From: Candidatus Eiseniibacteriota bacterium
Lineage (GTDB): Bacteria; Orphanbacterota; Orphanbacteria; Orphanbacterales; Orphanbacteraceae
Direction: 5' to 3'
DNA: 64,000 nt
Assembly (NCBI GenBank): GCA_029262235.1
Contig: JAJCZU010000002.1
Span: 1 to 64,000, forward strand
Shown here: positions 41,517 through 50,331 of the stretch, in pieces
Position numbering within the stretch: position 1 is the first letter of the stretch
Layout: the number at the start of each line of letters is the position of its first letter
Translations under genes and position numbers: made by a program
Notes under the pieces: generated by a model
Told to the model about the DNA's origin: nothing
Seen by the model: the letters and a program-made list of their open reading frames with translations, nothing else
Databases searched by the model: none

Positions 41517-44118
41517 CGAACTCCGGGCGCTCTTTCTCGACTTTTTCCGCGAGAAGGATCATCCCGTTCTGCCCGGTTCGCCGCTCGCGCCCCACGACGA
41601 CCCCACACTGCTGTTCACGACGGCCGGCATGGTGCAGTTCAAGCCGTACTATGTCGCGAAAGGGTCGATCCCGTACACGCGCGCTGCGACCGTGCAGCCG
41701 TGCTTCCGCGCGAGTGATCTTGAAAGCGTAGGCCGCACGGCGCGTCATCAGACGTTCTTCGAAATGCTCGGCAACTTCTCGTTCGGTGATTACTTCAAGG
41801 AAGAAGCGATAGCGTGGGCGTGGGAGTTTTCGGTCGAAAGGCTGAAGCTCCCCGCCGACCGCATTATCGTGACCGTCTTCGAAGATGACGACGAGGCGTG
41901 GGACATCTGGGAGAAGAAGATCGGCGTCGATCCGAAACGGATCGCGCGCCGCGGAGCGAAGGACAATTACTGGGGCCCCGCGGGTGACAGCGGACCGTGC
42001 GGTCCCTGCTCCGAACTTCACATCGACCTGCGCGACGACCGTTCGGTCCCGTACGATCTTGACGCGGACGGCGACAAGATTCTCGAATACTGGAACCTCG
42101 TCTTTCCCCAGTTCGACGCGCAGCCCGACGGCACGAAGATGCCGCTTCGGAACCGCGGTATCGACACGGGGATGGGACTCGAACGCCTGTCGCTGATCAT
42201 GCAGGGCGTGCAGAGCAACTACGAAACCGATCTCTTTATTCCGATCATGGAGACCGTACGCGGGTTCGCGAAGGGTGTCGACACCACGAAAGGTGACGGG
42301 CTCGTCGCCACGCGCGTGATGGCCGACCATGCCCGCGCGCTCGTGTTCGCGATCAACGAGGGGATTCTGCCGGGGAACGAAGGGCGTGGCTACGTGCTGC
42401 GACGAATCCTGCGGCGATCCCTGCTGCGCGCGAATCATTTAGGCATCAGTGATCTCGTTCTCGCGCCGATCGCGTCTTCGGTGATCGATCGCATGCAGAC
42501 CGCGTATCCCGATCTCGCGAAGAACCGCCCCCGCATTCTCGAAACGGTGAAGGCCGAAGAAGAACGTTTTCGCAAGACGCTCGAACAGGGCCTCGAGCTG
42601 TTCAAACGCGTGGCGGGCGATCTGAAGAAGCGGGGCGGCAAACGACTGGCGGGCGAAGAGATCTTCAAGCTCTACGATACGTACGGATTCCCCGTCGAGA
42701 TTACGGAAGAGATGGCCGAATCCGAAGGGATCGAACTCGATCGCGCCGGTTTCGAAGCGGCGATGGAGGAACAGCGCGGCCGTTCGCGCTGGACGGTGGA
42801 AGGCAGCAGCGATGACGACGTCGACTGGTCGGACGTCAAGTCCACGTTCACGGGCTACGAGCACGACACGGCCGACACCGAAATCGTGGCGCTCGTGAAA
42901 GACGGCAAACGCGTGCAGGAACTGACGGGCGAGGGGCTCGTGGTTCTCGGCGAATCGCCCTTCTACGCCGAAAGCGGCGGCCAGGTCGGCGACACGGGCG
43001 AGCTCGACGCGGGCGGCGACCCTGTCTTCTTCGTGACGAATACGACGAAAGGGGGCGACGACGGCATCCCGGTGCTGGCCGGCAAAGCGGCCGACGGCGA
43101 GATCATGCGCGTCGGCGACGCCGTCTTTGCGCGCGTCGATACGGAGCGCCGCGACGCCATCAAGCGCAATCATACGGCGACGCATCTGCTGCATCGCGCG
43201 CTGCGCGACAAGCTCGGCACGCACGTGCATCAGGCGGGTTCGCTCGTGGCGCCCGACCGCCTGCGCTTCGACTTCGTGCACCATTCGCGCACGGGCCCGG
43301 ATGAGCTGGCCGAGATCGAGGCGGTCGTGAACCGAAAGATCATCGAGAACATTCCGCATGACGTTAAAGTCGTTTCGTTCGCGGACGCGCAGAAGGCGGG
43401 TGCGATGGCGCTCTTCGGCGAGAAGTACGGTGACCGCGTGCGCATGGTGGCGTTCAGCGAGTACAGCGTAGAACTTTGCGGGGGGACGCACGTAGACGGC
43501 ACCGGCGAAATCGGCACGTTTCTGATTACGTCGGAAGGGGCCGTCGGCTCCGGCATCCGGCGCGTGGAAGCGATTACGGGTGAGGCGGCGTACAGGAAAG
43601 TGCGCGAAGACCGCACGGCGCTCGAGGGTGTCGCGCAACTGCTGCGCACCGTGCCGGCGGAAGTGCCCGCGCGGGTCGAGGCGATGCAGTCGCAGCTCGT
43701 GAAGCTCGAAAAGGAAATCGAAAAGGCGAGGCAGTCCGTCGCGGGCGACCAGCTCGGCGCGCTGCTCGACCAGGCAACCGACGTCGAGGGCGTGCGTGTT
43801 GTCGCCACGGAATTCGAAGGCGACGTGCCGACTCTTCGCGGCATCGTCGATCAGTTTCAGCAGGCGAAGGGCGAAGTCGTCGCCGTACTCGGCGCCCGCA
43901 CGAACGGGAAGGCCGTCCTCGTGGCCGGCGTGAGCCCTGCCGCGGTCAAACGCGGACTGAAAGCCGGCCAGATCATCGGCGAAGTCGCGAGCCTCGTCGG
44001 CGGCCGCGGCGGCGGCAAGCCGGCGTTCGCCCAGGCGGGCGGCCCGAACGCGGGGGCGCTCGAATCCGCGCTCGCGCAGGTGGCCGGCATCGTCAAAAGC
44101 GCGCTCGAGGGCTCATAA
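41488..44118 (+). CDS. alaS: Alanine-tRNA ligase
   Basis: An 876-residue synthetase of usual length. N-terminal catalytic core with [20 protein letters not shown] and [17 protein letters not shown], editing domain with H-T-A-T-H-L-L-H and C-G-G-T-H, and a C-terminal DHHA1 domain with G-G-R-G-G-G-K. It charges tRNA-Ala, of which tRNA-Ala(CGC) is in the window. ATG 41488 lies inside recA, giving a 29-bp overlap and likely translational coupling. Confidence 0.97.
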   Translation: MSQLQPRTSDELRALFLDFFREKDHPVLPGSPLAPHDDPTLLFTTAGMVQFKPYYVAKGSIPYTRAATVQPCFRASDLESVGRTARHQTFFEMLGNFSFGDYFKEEAIAWAWEFSVERLKLPADRIIVTVFEDDDEAWDIWEKKIGVDPKRIARRGAKDNYWGPAGDSGPCGPCSELHIDLRDDRSVPYDLDADGDKILEYWNLVFPQFDAQPDGTKMPLRNRGIDTGMGLERLSLIMQGVQSNYETDLFIPIMETVRGFAKGVDTTKGDGLVATRVMADHARALVFAINEGILPGNEGRGYVLRRILRRSLLRANHLGISDLVLAPIASSVIDRMQTAYPDLAKNRPRILETVKAEEERFRKTLEQGLELFKRVAGDLKKRGGKRLAGEEIFKLYDTYGFPVEITEEMAESEGIELDRAGFEAAMEEQRGRSRWTVEGSSDDDVDWSDVKSTFTGYEHDTADTEIVALVKDGKRVQELTGEGLVVLGESPFYAESGGQVGDTGELDAGGDPVFFVTNTTKGGDDGIPVLAGKAADGEIMRVGDAVFARVDTERRDAIKRNHTATHLLHRALRDKLGTHVHQAGSLVAPDRLRFDFVHHSRTGPDELAEIEAVVNRKIIENIPHDVKVVSFADAQKAGAMALFGEKYGDRVRMVAFSEYSVELCGGTHVDGTGEIGTFLITSEGAVGSGIRRVEAITGEAAYRKVREDRTALEGVAQLLRTVPAEVPARVEAMQSQLVKLEKEIEKARQSVAGDQLGALLDQATDVEGVRVVATEFEGDVPTLRGIVDQFQQAKGEVVAVLGARTNGKAVLVAGVSPAAVKRGLKAGQIIGEVASLVGGRGGGKPAFAQAGGPNAGALESALAQVAGIVKSALEGS

Positions 44119-44888
44119 TGAAGCCATGGGACTCGATACTCGCCGCATCGGCCCGGGAGGGTGGCGCGGCTTTTCTCCCGCTGATCGATCAGGAGCGCGT
44201 GGAGCCTGCCGATTGCAGAGCTTTCGCGCAGACACTGACGGAAGCCGGAGCCGACGGCATCCTCGTCGGCTCGAGCTTCTGCATCGCGGACCGTCTTGAC
44301 GGCGTGGTCCGCGAACTGAAGCGGGGGACCGATCTCCCCATCATTCTGTTCCCCGGTAATGCTCATCATGTTTCGCGTCACGCCGACGCCATCCTTTTTC
44401 TCACTTTGCTGTCCGGCCGCAATCCGCAGTATCTCGCGGAAGAGCAGGTGCGCGCCGCGCCGCGTGTGCGCGAGGCCGAGATCGAACCGATCGCCACGGC
44501 GTATCTGCTGGTCGGCGGCAGCGGCTCGCGTACGGTGCATTTCGTTTCGGGGTCGCCGCCGATTCCCGGCGACCGCCCGGAAATCGCGATGGCGCACGCG
44601 CTGGCCGCGGAATATATGGGGATGCGCGCCGTGTATCTCGAAGCGGGGAGCGGTGCCGATGCGCCGGTGCCGCCCGCGGTCATTCGCAAGGTGCGCGACT
44701 ACGTTTCGATCCCCGTGATCGCCGGCGGCGGCATTCGCACGCCCGAGCAGGCGGCTGCCGCGCGCGATGCGGGCGCCCATGTCGTCGTGATCGGCCACAC
44801 ATTCGAAGAGGACGCGTCGCCCGCACGCCTGCGCGCATTCGCCGACGCCCTGCATGGCCCTTCGATCCCCACTTCCGCGGGAGACTGA
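44118..44888 (+). CDS. Geranylgeranylglyceryl/heptaprenylglyceryl phosphate synthase family
   Basis: A 256-residue TIM-barrel prenyltransferase of the PcrB/GGGPS family. G-A-D-G-I-L-V-G-S-S near the N-terminus, L-F-P-G-N-A-H-H-V-S-R-H-A-D-A, L-L-S-G-R-N-P-Q-Y, Y-L-E-A-G-S-G-A and I-A-G-G-G-I-R-T correspond to the glycerol-1-phosphate and phosphate sites. The family forms the first ether bond of archaeal lipids; FCB-group bacteria carry a related group II form. No glycerol-1-phosphate dehydrogenase is in the window. The ATG shares its A with the alaS stop (TAATG), so the genes are coupled. Confidence 0.88.
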   Translation: MKPWDSILAASAREGGAAFLPLIDQERVEPADCRAFAQTLTEAGADGILVGSSFCIADRLDGVVRELKRGTDLPIILFPGNAHHVSRHADAILFLTLLSGRNPQYLAEEQVRAAPRVREAEIEPIATAYLLVGGSGSRTVHFVSGSPPIPGDRPEIAMAHALAAEYMGMRAVYLEAGSGADAPVPPAVIRKVRDYVSIPVIAGGGIRTPEQAAAARDAGAHVVVIGHTFEEDASPARLRAFADALHGPSIPTSAGD

Positions 44889-44890
44889 CG

Positions 44891-45754
44891 TTGCGGATTC
44901 TGATCACAGGCGGCCGCGGGATGCTCGGCAGCGCGCTTTACCGGCTTGCGCCCGGGGGCGTGACGCCGGAGCCCGTCGGCCATTACGAACTCGACGTGGC
45001 GAGCGAAGTTTCCGTGCGCGCGGCGATCACCGAGCGGGAGCCCGACGCGGTGATTCACGCGGCCGCATGGACGGCGGTCGACGAATGCGAGAGCGATGTG
45101 GAGCGCGCCTTTCGCGTGAACGCCGACGGCCCGAAGTTTCTGGCGCGCGAAACGGCGAAGCGCGGCATCCGTCTCGTTCATATCAGTACGGACTTCGTTT
45201 TCGATGGCGTGAAGCGCACGCCTTACCTCGAAAGTGATGCGACCGATCCGCTCTCGGTGTACGGGCGATCGAAGCAGGCGGGCGAAGAGAACGTCTTGCG
45301 ATCGAATCCGGACGCCCTGATTGTGCGAACGTCGTGGACGTTCGGTCGCGAGGGGGACGGCGATTTCGTGCGCAGCATTCTGGGTGCCGTCAGAAACGGC
45401 GTGGCCTTGCGCGTCGTGACCGATCAGGTGGGATCGCCGACCTATGTGGACGATCTGGCCGAAGCGATTTACGCGCTGCTGCGGACCGATGAAGCCGGCG
45501 TTCTGCATCTTGCGAACACGGGCGAGACCGATCGCTATCATTTCGCGCGGGCGGTTCTCGACGGATCGGGCTACCCCAACGTGCCGATCGAAGCGATCGA
45601 GTCGGCCGCACTGAAACTGCCGGCGCCGCGCCCCGCGTACTCGACGCTCGGGAGCGAGCGGCTGCCGATTTCGTCGCTGGCGCCGCTGCGCGACTGGCGC
45701 TCGGCCCTTCATGCACGACTCACGGCGGGGCCCGCCGGGGGGAGAGAGTACTGA
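44891..45754 (+). CDS. rfbD: dTDP-4-dehydrorhamnose reductase
   Basis: A 287-residue extended SDR enzyme that makes dTDP-L-rhamnose. NADPH motif T-G-G-R-G-M-L-G, then V-D-E-C-E-S-D, H-I-S-T-D-F-V-F-D-G and the active-site Y-G-R-S-K. Starts with TTG 44891, two bases after the upstream stop. rfbA, rfbB and rfbC are not in the window. It opens the polysaccharide segment that continues to 49.8 kb. Confidence 0.92.
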   Translation: MRILITGGRGMLGSALYRLAPGGVTPEPVGHYELDVASEVSVRAAITEREPDAVIHAAAWTAVDECESDVERAFRVNADGPKFLARETAKRGIRLVHISTDFVFDGVKRTPYLESDATDPLSVYGRSKQAGEENVLRSNPDALIVRTSWTFGREGDGDFVRSILGAVRNGVALRVVTDQVGSPTYVDDLAEAIYALLRTDEAGVLHLANTGETDRYHFARAVLDGSGYPNVPIEAIESAALKLPAPRPAYSTLGSERLPISSLAPLRDWRSALHARLTAGPAGGREY

Positions 45755-46317
45755 TGCGATTTGAAGACGCGATGCGGGAGCGCGAAGCCGTACTGGCGAA
45801 AACGCGCGAGAAGCTGGCCGGCGCGTTCGAACATGTGGCCGACGTCGTCGTCGAGGCGATCCGCAGCGGCCGCAAGATCTACTTCTTCGGGAACGGAGGG
45901 AGCGCCGCGGACGCGCAGCATCTCGCCACGGAACTCATCGATCGTTTGATCTTGAATCGCGCGCCGCTCCCGGCGCTCGCGCTTACCACGAACACATCGC
46001 TCCTTACGTCGATTTCGAACGACAAAGCCTTCGCGCAGGTCTTCTCGCGCCAGGTCGAGGCGTACGCGCGTCCCGGCGACATTCTCGTCGGCATTTCGAC
46101 TTCGGGCGGATCCGAGAACGTGCTCGAAGCGTTTCGCGCCGGCCGCGCGATCGGCACCGTGAACGTCGGCTTCTGCGGCGCGAAAGGGTGGAAGGACGGC
46201 GCGGAGGTCGACCACCCGCTCGCCGTCCCCTCGGAAGACACGCAGCTCATTCAGGAAGTGCACATCGGCCTCGGCCACCTCCTCTGCTTCGCGATCGAGG
46301 ATCGCCTTTTCGCCTGA
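45754..46317 (+). CDS. gmhA: SIS-domain phosphoheptose isomerase
   Basis: A 187-residue SIS protein with F-F-G-N-G-G-S-A-A-D-A-Q-H-L-A-T-E-L and G-I-S-T-S-G-G-S-E-N-V, the hallmarks of sedoheptulose-7-phosphate isomerase, the first step to ADP-heptose for LPS. The related DiaA replication factor shares the fold, but the sugar-gene context favours GmhA. Overlaps the rfbD stop by one base. Confidence 0.87.
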   Translation: MRFEDAMREREAVLAKTREKLAGAFEHVADVVVEAIRSGRKIYFFGNGGSAADAQHLATELIDRLILNRAPLPALALTTNTSLLTSISNDKAFAQVFSRQVEAYARPGDILVGISTSGGSENVLEAFRAGRAIGTVNVGFCGAKGWKDGAEVDHPLAVPSEDTQLIQEVHIGLGHLLCFAIEDRLFA

Positions 46318-46318
46318 C

Positions 46319-48625
46319 ATGACACCCCCGGGCAAACAGAGCGAGTTCGCCGGCGCCGACATCATCTGTCTCGCGTCGGGTAACTGGGACGCCGAGCTCT
46401 GGACGAACTCGCAACATCTCATGAGCCGGCTCGCGAAGGATCATCGCGTGCTGTTCGTCGAGTCGCTCGGGCTGCGCACGCCGGGCCCGAGCCGTCGCGA
46501 CGTGCTCCGCGTGGCCGGGCGCATCGTGAACTTCTTCCGAGGGGTGCGGTCGCCGCGCCCGAACCTCTACGTGCACTCTCCGCTCGCCATTCCGCTTTAC
46601 CGGTTCGCGTGGGCGAGGCGCTTCAACTTCTATCTGCTCAGGAGATCGCTTCGCCGCATCGCGAATCATCTCGACATGAAGGACCCGATCCTCTGGACGT
46701 TTCTTCCGACGGCCAGCAATCTCGTGGGCCATCTCGGTGAACGGCTCTGTATCTATCACTGCGTCGATGAATACCGCGCGAATCCCGGCGTGCCCGCCGA
46801 TACCATCGACCAGCTCGAACGCGATCTTCTGCGCCACGCGGACTACGTGTTCACGACGTCGCAGGGGCTGTACGACAGCAAGCGGCGCTACAATCCGAAC
46901 ACGCACTATCTCCCGAACGTGGCCGACTACGAACATTTCCGGCTCGCACGCGATCCCGCCACCGTGGTGCCGCGGGAAGTCGAGCGACTCGAAGGCCCCG
47001 TGATCGGATTCGTCGGCGCGGTCAGTCATTACAAAATCGATTTCGATCTCATCGCCCATGTTGCCGAGGCGCGGCCCGACTGGAATCTCGTGCTGATCGG
47101 GCCCGTTCTGTCCGGGGAGAATCAGGGGAGGTTCGACCGGATCGCCGCGATGCCGAACGTGCACATGCTCGGGGTGAGGCCGTACGACACGCTGCCCGGC
47201 TACATCAAGGGCTTCGACGTGTGCATGATTCCGTTCGCGATCAACGCAACGACGAAGAACGTCTTTCCGATGAAGTTTCACGAATATCTCGCAACGGGGA
47301 AGCCGGTTGTCGTGATCGAACTGCCCTCGCTCAAAGACTTCCGCGACTACTGCTTCTCCGCGCGGGGCCCCGACGCGTTCGTGGCCGCGATCGAAGACGC
47401 GCTCGTCATGCCGCAGGCGCGCCCGCAGGTGCCGGACGAGATCGCCGCGGCCAACACATGGGAGTCGCGCATCGCCTCGATCGGCGCGATCGTCGAGGCG
47501 CCGCGCCGCACCAGACAGGTGCCGTCCCCCGTGCGCCGCCGCATCGGAATCGACGTGCGCAAGATTCACGACTACGGCATCGGCCGCTACATTCGAAATC
47601 TGATCGACGAGATCGCCGTCATCGATACTGACAACGACTATGTTCTCTTTCAGGGAGAGACCGAGCCGGTCGTCGACGCCGCGAATTTCGAGATGCGTTA
47701 CGAGCGTTCCCCGAAGTATTCCGTGCGCGAGCACCTGTCGCTTCCGGTCCAGATGAAACGCGCGCGTCTCGACCTGTTTCACTCGCCGCACTACGTGCTT
47801 CCGGTCGTGCGCCCGTGCCCCGCTGTCGTCACGATTCACGATCTCATTCATCTCAAGTATCCGCCGTCGCGGGCGGCCGCGCTCTACGCGCGCGTCATGC
47901 TGCGGGCGGCCACTCGCTCCGCGCAGGCGATCATCACCGTCTCGCACGCGTCGAAGGCCGATATCGTCGATCTGCTCGACGTTCCGCCCGAACGCGTTCA
48001 TGTCGTGTACAACGCCGTCGAGCCGCGCTTCGGCTCCTGCGATCGCGAGACTGCGCGCGAAGAAGTGCGCGAGCGTTTCGGTGTTGCGCGACCGTACGTT
48101 CTCTGCGTCTCGAACTTCCTTCGCCACAAGAACCTCGAGCGGCTTCTCGCGGCCTTCCAGATGCTGCGGAACGAAGGGAGCGAGTTCGATCTCGTGATCG
48201 TGGGCGGGGCCGCCGATCAGTGGCCCGCGCTCGGAGAATTCGTGCGAAACGAGGGGCTGCAGGAACACGTTCACTTCCCGGGCTACGTGAAGGACGAGGA
48301 CCTCCCCCGGCTCTATGCCGCCGCCACCCTCTTCGTATTTCCTTCACTATATGAAGGGTTCGGCCTCCCGCCGCTCGAAGCCATGGCCTGCGGAACACAG
48401 GTGGTCGTGGCCGATACGCCCTCCCAGCGTGAGATCGTCGGAGACTCCGGGATCTATGTGGACCCGCGGAGCGTCGCCGCCATCGCCGCGGGAATGCGCG
48501 AAGCGCTCGCGATCGAAGATCCCGCCGCCAGCCGACTTGCGGGCATCGAACGCGCGCGGGAATTCTGCTGGAAGGAAACCGCGGAACAAACGCTCGCGAT
48601 CTATCGCGAGGTGATGAACCGATGA
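46319..48625 (+). CDS. Fusion of two GT-B glycosyltransferases
   Basis: A 768-residue protein with two complete GT-B folds in tandem. Residues 1-400 resemble TuaH-like transferases (C-L-A-S-G-N-W-D-A-E-L-W and a donor-site P-M-K-F-H-E-Y-L-A-T-G-K-P-V). Residues 405-768 form a second family 4 enzyme with G-I-G-R-Y-I-R-N-L and the donor motif P-S-L-Y-E-G-F-G-L-P-P-L-E-A-M-A-C-G. A fusion suggests two sequential sugar transfers in one polysaccharide. Cytoplasmic face of the inner membrane is inferred. The ATG is one base after the gmhA stop, and the end overlaps the next gene (ATGA). Confidence 0.85.
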   Translation: MTPPGKQSEFAGADIICLASGNWDAELWTNSQHLMSRLAKDHRVLFVESLGLRTPGPSRRDVLRVAGRIVNFFRGVRSPRPNLYVHSPLAIPLYRFAWARRFNFYLLRRSLRRIANHLDMKDPILWTFLPTASNLVGHLGERLCIYHCVDEYRANPGVPADTIDQLERDLLRHADYVFTTSQGLYDSKRRYNPNTHYLPNVADYEHFRLARDPATVVPREVERLEGPVIGFVGAVSHYKIDFDLIAHVAEARPDWNLVLIGPVLSGENQGRFDRIAAMPNVHMLGVRPYDTLPGYIKGFDVCMIPFAINATTKNVFPMKFHEYLATGKPVVVIELPSLKDFRDYCFSARGPDAFVAAIEDALVMPQARPQVPDEIAAANTWESRIASIGAIVEAPRRTRQVPSPVRRRIGIDVRKIHDYGIGRYIRNLIDEIAVIDTDNDYVLFQGETEPVVDAANFEMRYERSPKYSVREHLSLPVQMKRARLDLFHSPHYVLPVVRPCPAVVTIHDLIHLKYPPSRAAALYARVMLRAATRSAQAIITVSHASKADIVDLLDVPPERVHVVYNAVEPRFGSCDRETAREEVRERFGVARPYVLCVSNFLRHKNLERLLAAFQMLRNEGSEFDLVIVGGAADQWPALGEFVRNEGLQEHVHFPGYVKDEDLPRLYAAATLFVFPSLYEGFGLPPLEAMACGTQVVVADTPSQREIVGDSGIYVDPRSVAAIAAGMREALAIEDPAASRLAGIERAREFCWKETAEQTLAIYREVMNR

Positions 48626-49767
48626 GCGCGCCCGCGGACCGTTCCCGTTCACCGCAGCCGTTCGAGGGGCGGCCCGTCGCGATCGTGCACGACTGGCTGA
48701 CCGGAATGCGCGGCGGCGAGTGGGTGCTGGACGCTCTCTGCGAGCTCTTGCCGCATGCCGAGATTCACACGCTCGTTCACGTACCCGGTAAGCTCAATCC
48801 GCGCATCGAAGCGATGACGATTCATACATCGAAGATCGATCGCCTTCCCGGTGCCCATCGAAAGCATCAGCCCTATCTGCCGTTCTTCCCGCGTGCCGTC
48901 GAAGCGTTCGATCTCTCCCGCTTCGATTTCGTGATTTCCACCAGTCACTGCATTGCGAAAGGGGCCCGGGCCCGGCCCGGCGCCCGACATGTCTGTTACT
49001 GCCACACGCCCATGCGCTACGTCTGGACGTTCTACGATCAGTACTTTCGAAACGAACGCACCGGATTTCTGACCCGCACGCTCATGCCCCCGATCGCGTC
49101 GTACCTGCGCAAATGGGACAAGCGCACCGCGCATCGCGTGGACCGCTATCTCGCGAACTCCCGGCATGTCGCCGCCCGCATTCGCTCGATCTACGAGCGC
49201 GAGTCCGAAGTCGTGCATCCGCCCGTCGACACGATCCGGTTCCGCTGGGATGCGCCCCGCGACGACTTTCTGCTCATGGTGACCGCGCTCGTCCCGTACA
49301 AACGCGCCGATCTCGCCGTGCGCGTCTGCACCGAGCGCGGTCTCCCCCTCGTCATAGCCGGCCGCGGCCCCGAAGAAGAACACCTGCGCGCACTCGCCGG
49401 CCCGACCGTCGAGTTTCGCGGCTGGGTGAGTGATGACGAGATCGCCGATCTCTACGCCCGCGCCCGGGCCCTCGTCTTCCCCGGCGAGGAGGACTTCGGC
49501 ATCGTGCCCCTCGAAGCCATGGCCAGCGGATGCCCCGTGATCGCCTATGCCCGTGGCGGCGCCCTCGAAACCGTTGTCGACGGCCGCGACGCCCCGACCG
49601 GCCTCTTCTTTCGCGACCAGACCCCCGAGTCGCTTGCGGGCGCTCTTGATCGCCTCGAAACCGCCGTTTTCGACCCGGCGACCCTTCGTGCCCACGCCGA
49701 GCGCTTCGACCGCACGGTCTTCCTCGCGCGAATGAATGAGATTTTGAGGGAGGAGGAGGGGCGCTGA
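48622..49767 (+). CDS. Family 4 glycosyltransferase (WbaZ-like)
   Basis: A 381-residue GT-B enzyme. N-terminal V-A-I-V-H-D-W-L-T-G-M-R-G-G-E, C-Y-C-H-T-P-M-R-Y-V-W and the donor site F-P-G-E-E-D-F-G-I-V-P-L-E-A-M-A-S-G match a mannosyltransferase-like branch of family 4 used in O-antigen or exopolysaccharide synthesis. Sugar specificity is not predictable. Last gene before the 0.56-kb repeat region. Confidence 0.88.
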   Translation: MSAPADRSRSPQPFEGRPVAIVHDWLTGMRGGEWVLDALCELLPHAEIHTLVHVPGKLNPRIEAMTIHTSKIDRLPGAHRKHQPYLPFFPRAVEAFDLSRFDFVISTSHCIAKGARARPGARHVCYCHTPMRYVWTFYDQYFRNERTGFLTRTLMPPIASYLRKWDKRTAHRVDRYLANSRHVAARIRSIYERESEVVHPPVDTIRFRWDAPRDDFLLMVTALVPYKRADLAVRVCTERGLPLVIAGRGPEEEHLRALAGPTVEFRGWVSDDEIADLYARARALVFPGEEDFGIVPLEAMASGCPVIAYARGGALETVVDGRDAPTGLFFRDQTPESLAGALDRLETAVFDPATLRAHAERFDRTVFLARMNEILREEEGR

Positions 49768-49845
49768 CCCATCACCAAACACGGAATTCAAGGCAGGCCA
49801 AAGGACTCGGCCCTCCCTCTGCCGCTCGACCTGGCAAGGTCGCAG

Positions 49846-49919
49846 AGCCCCGTTCCTTCCGCCCGCTCGATCTGGCCAAATGGCCACTACGGAGATCTCG
49901 CGGGCTCCAGGAAGGGGCT
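49846..49919. repeat. Long hairpin with TGGCCA-AA-TGGCCA core, second copy
   Basis: Arms 49846-49873 and 49893-49919 pair imperfectly. Outer AGCCCC/GGGGCT, then TTCC/GGAA, GCCCGC/GCGGGC and GATCT/AGATC. The centre carries the same 14-mer (49873-49886) as the hairpin at 20573-20656. Confidence 0.72.
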
Positions 49920-50106
49920 TGCTCCCGCGTGAGGAAGGAGGAGGCAGCGTGGCGATGGGGGCGTTTCCTGCTTGTTTGCCCCTTCGACGGCCCGCGCCGA
50001 CCTGGCCACATTCCCTTCCTCTCGCTCAATCTGGTCCGGGTCCGGAGCCGAAACAGCCCCTTGCTGTTGCCGCGAGGCCTCCTTCCGGGTTCCTCACGCG
50101 GGAGCA
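49920..50106. repeat. 17-bp perfect inverted repeat with 153-bp spacing
   Basis: The segment at 49920-49936 is the exact reverse complement of 50090-50106, and similarity continues outside (GGAGG/CCTCC). It lies between the two TGGCCA-core hairpins. No protein-coding signal was found between the arms. Confidence 0.75.
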
Positions 50107-50168
50107 GGCCTCTTTCTGGAGCCGGCTCTTGGGGGCGAGCCGCCCCTTGCCGTTGCCGCGAGGCCTCC
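50056..50168. repeat. 27-bp direct repeat, two copies 86 bp apart
   Basis: Copies at 50056-50082 and 50142-50168 differ at one base (T or C at position 10). Both end in CCGCGAGGCCTCC, and CCGCGAGGCCTC also occurs on the minus strand of the hairpin at 20573-20656. Confidence 0.8.
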
Positions 50169-50238
50169 GTGGTGGCCAGTTGGCCAGGTCGAGCGCATAG
50201 GCAAGGGGCGGCTTGGCCCCAAAGAAGAGCAAGGCTCC
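50118..50238. repeat. Long hairpin with TGGCCA-GT-TGGCCA core, third copy
   Basis: Arms 50118-50151 and 50200-50238 pair over GGAGCC/GGCTCC, GCTCTT/AAGAGC and AGCCGCCCCTTGCC/GGCAAGGGGCGGCT, with a small bulge. The loop contains TGGCCAGTTGGCCA (50173-50186). Same architecture as the hairpins at 20573 and 49846. Confidence 0.75.
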
Positions 50239-50331
50239 TAGGAAACGGGGCTCGCGACTCTCCTTGCGGAGCCCGGCCCGCTTCCGTACACTTGCCGTTT
50301 GGAATAAACACCGCAGGGAGCCGATCGAAGG

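Noticed and set aside
46247-48274. 675-codon minus-strand frame opposite the glycosyltransferase fusion
   Set aside because: No recognisable motif, and the sense frame carries two full GT-B folds.
49768-50331. Protein-coding gene in the space before the sugar-phosphate transferase
   Set aside because: Open frames here overlap the inverted repeats, are rich in Arg/Pro/Ser, lack ribosome binding sites and match no known pattern.
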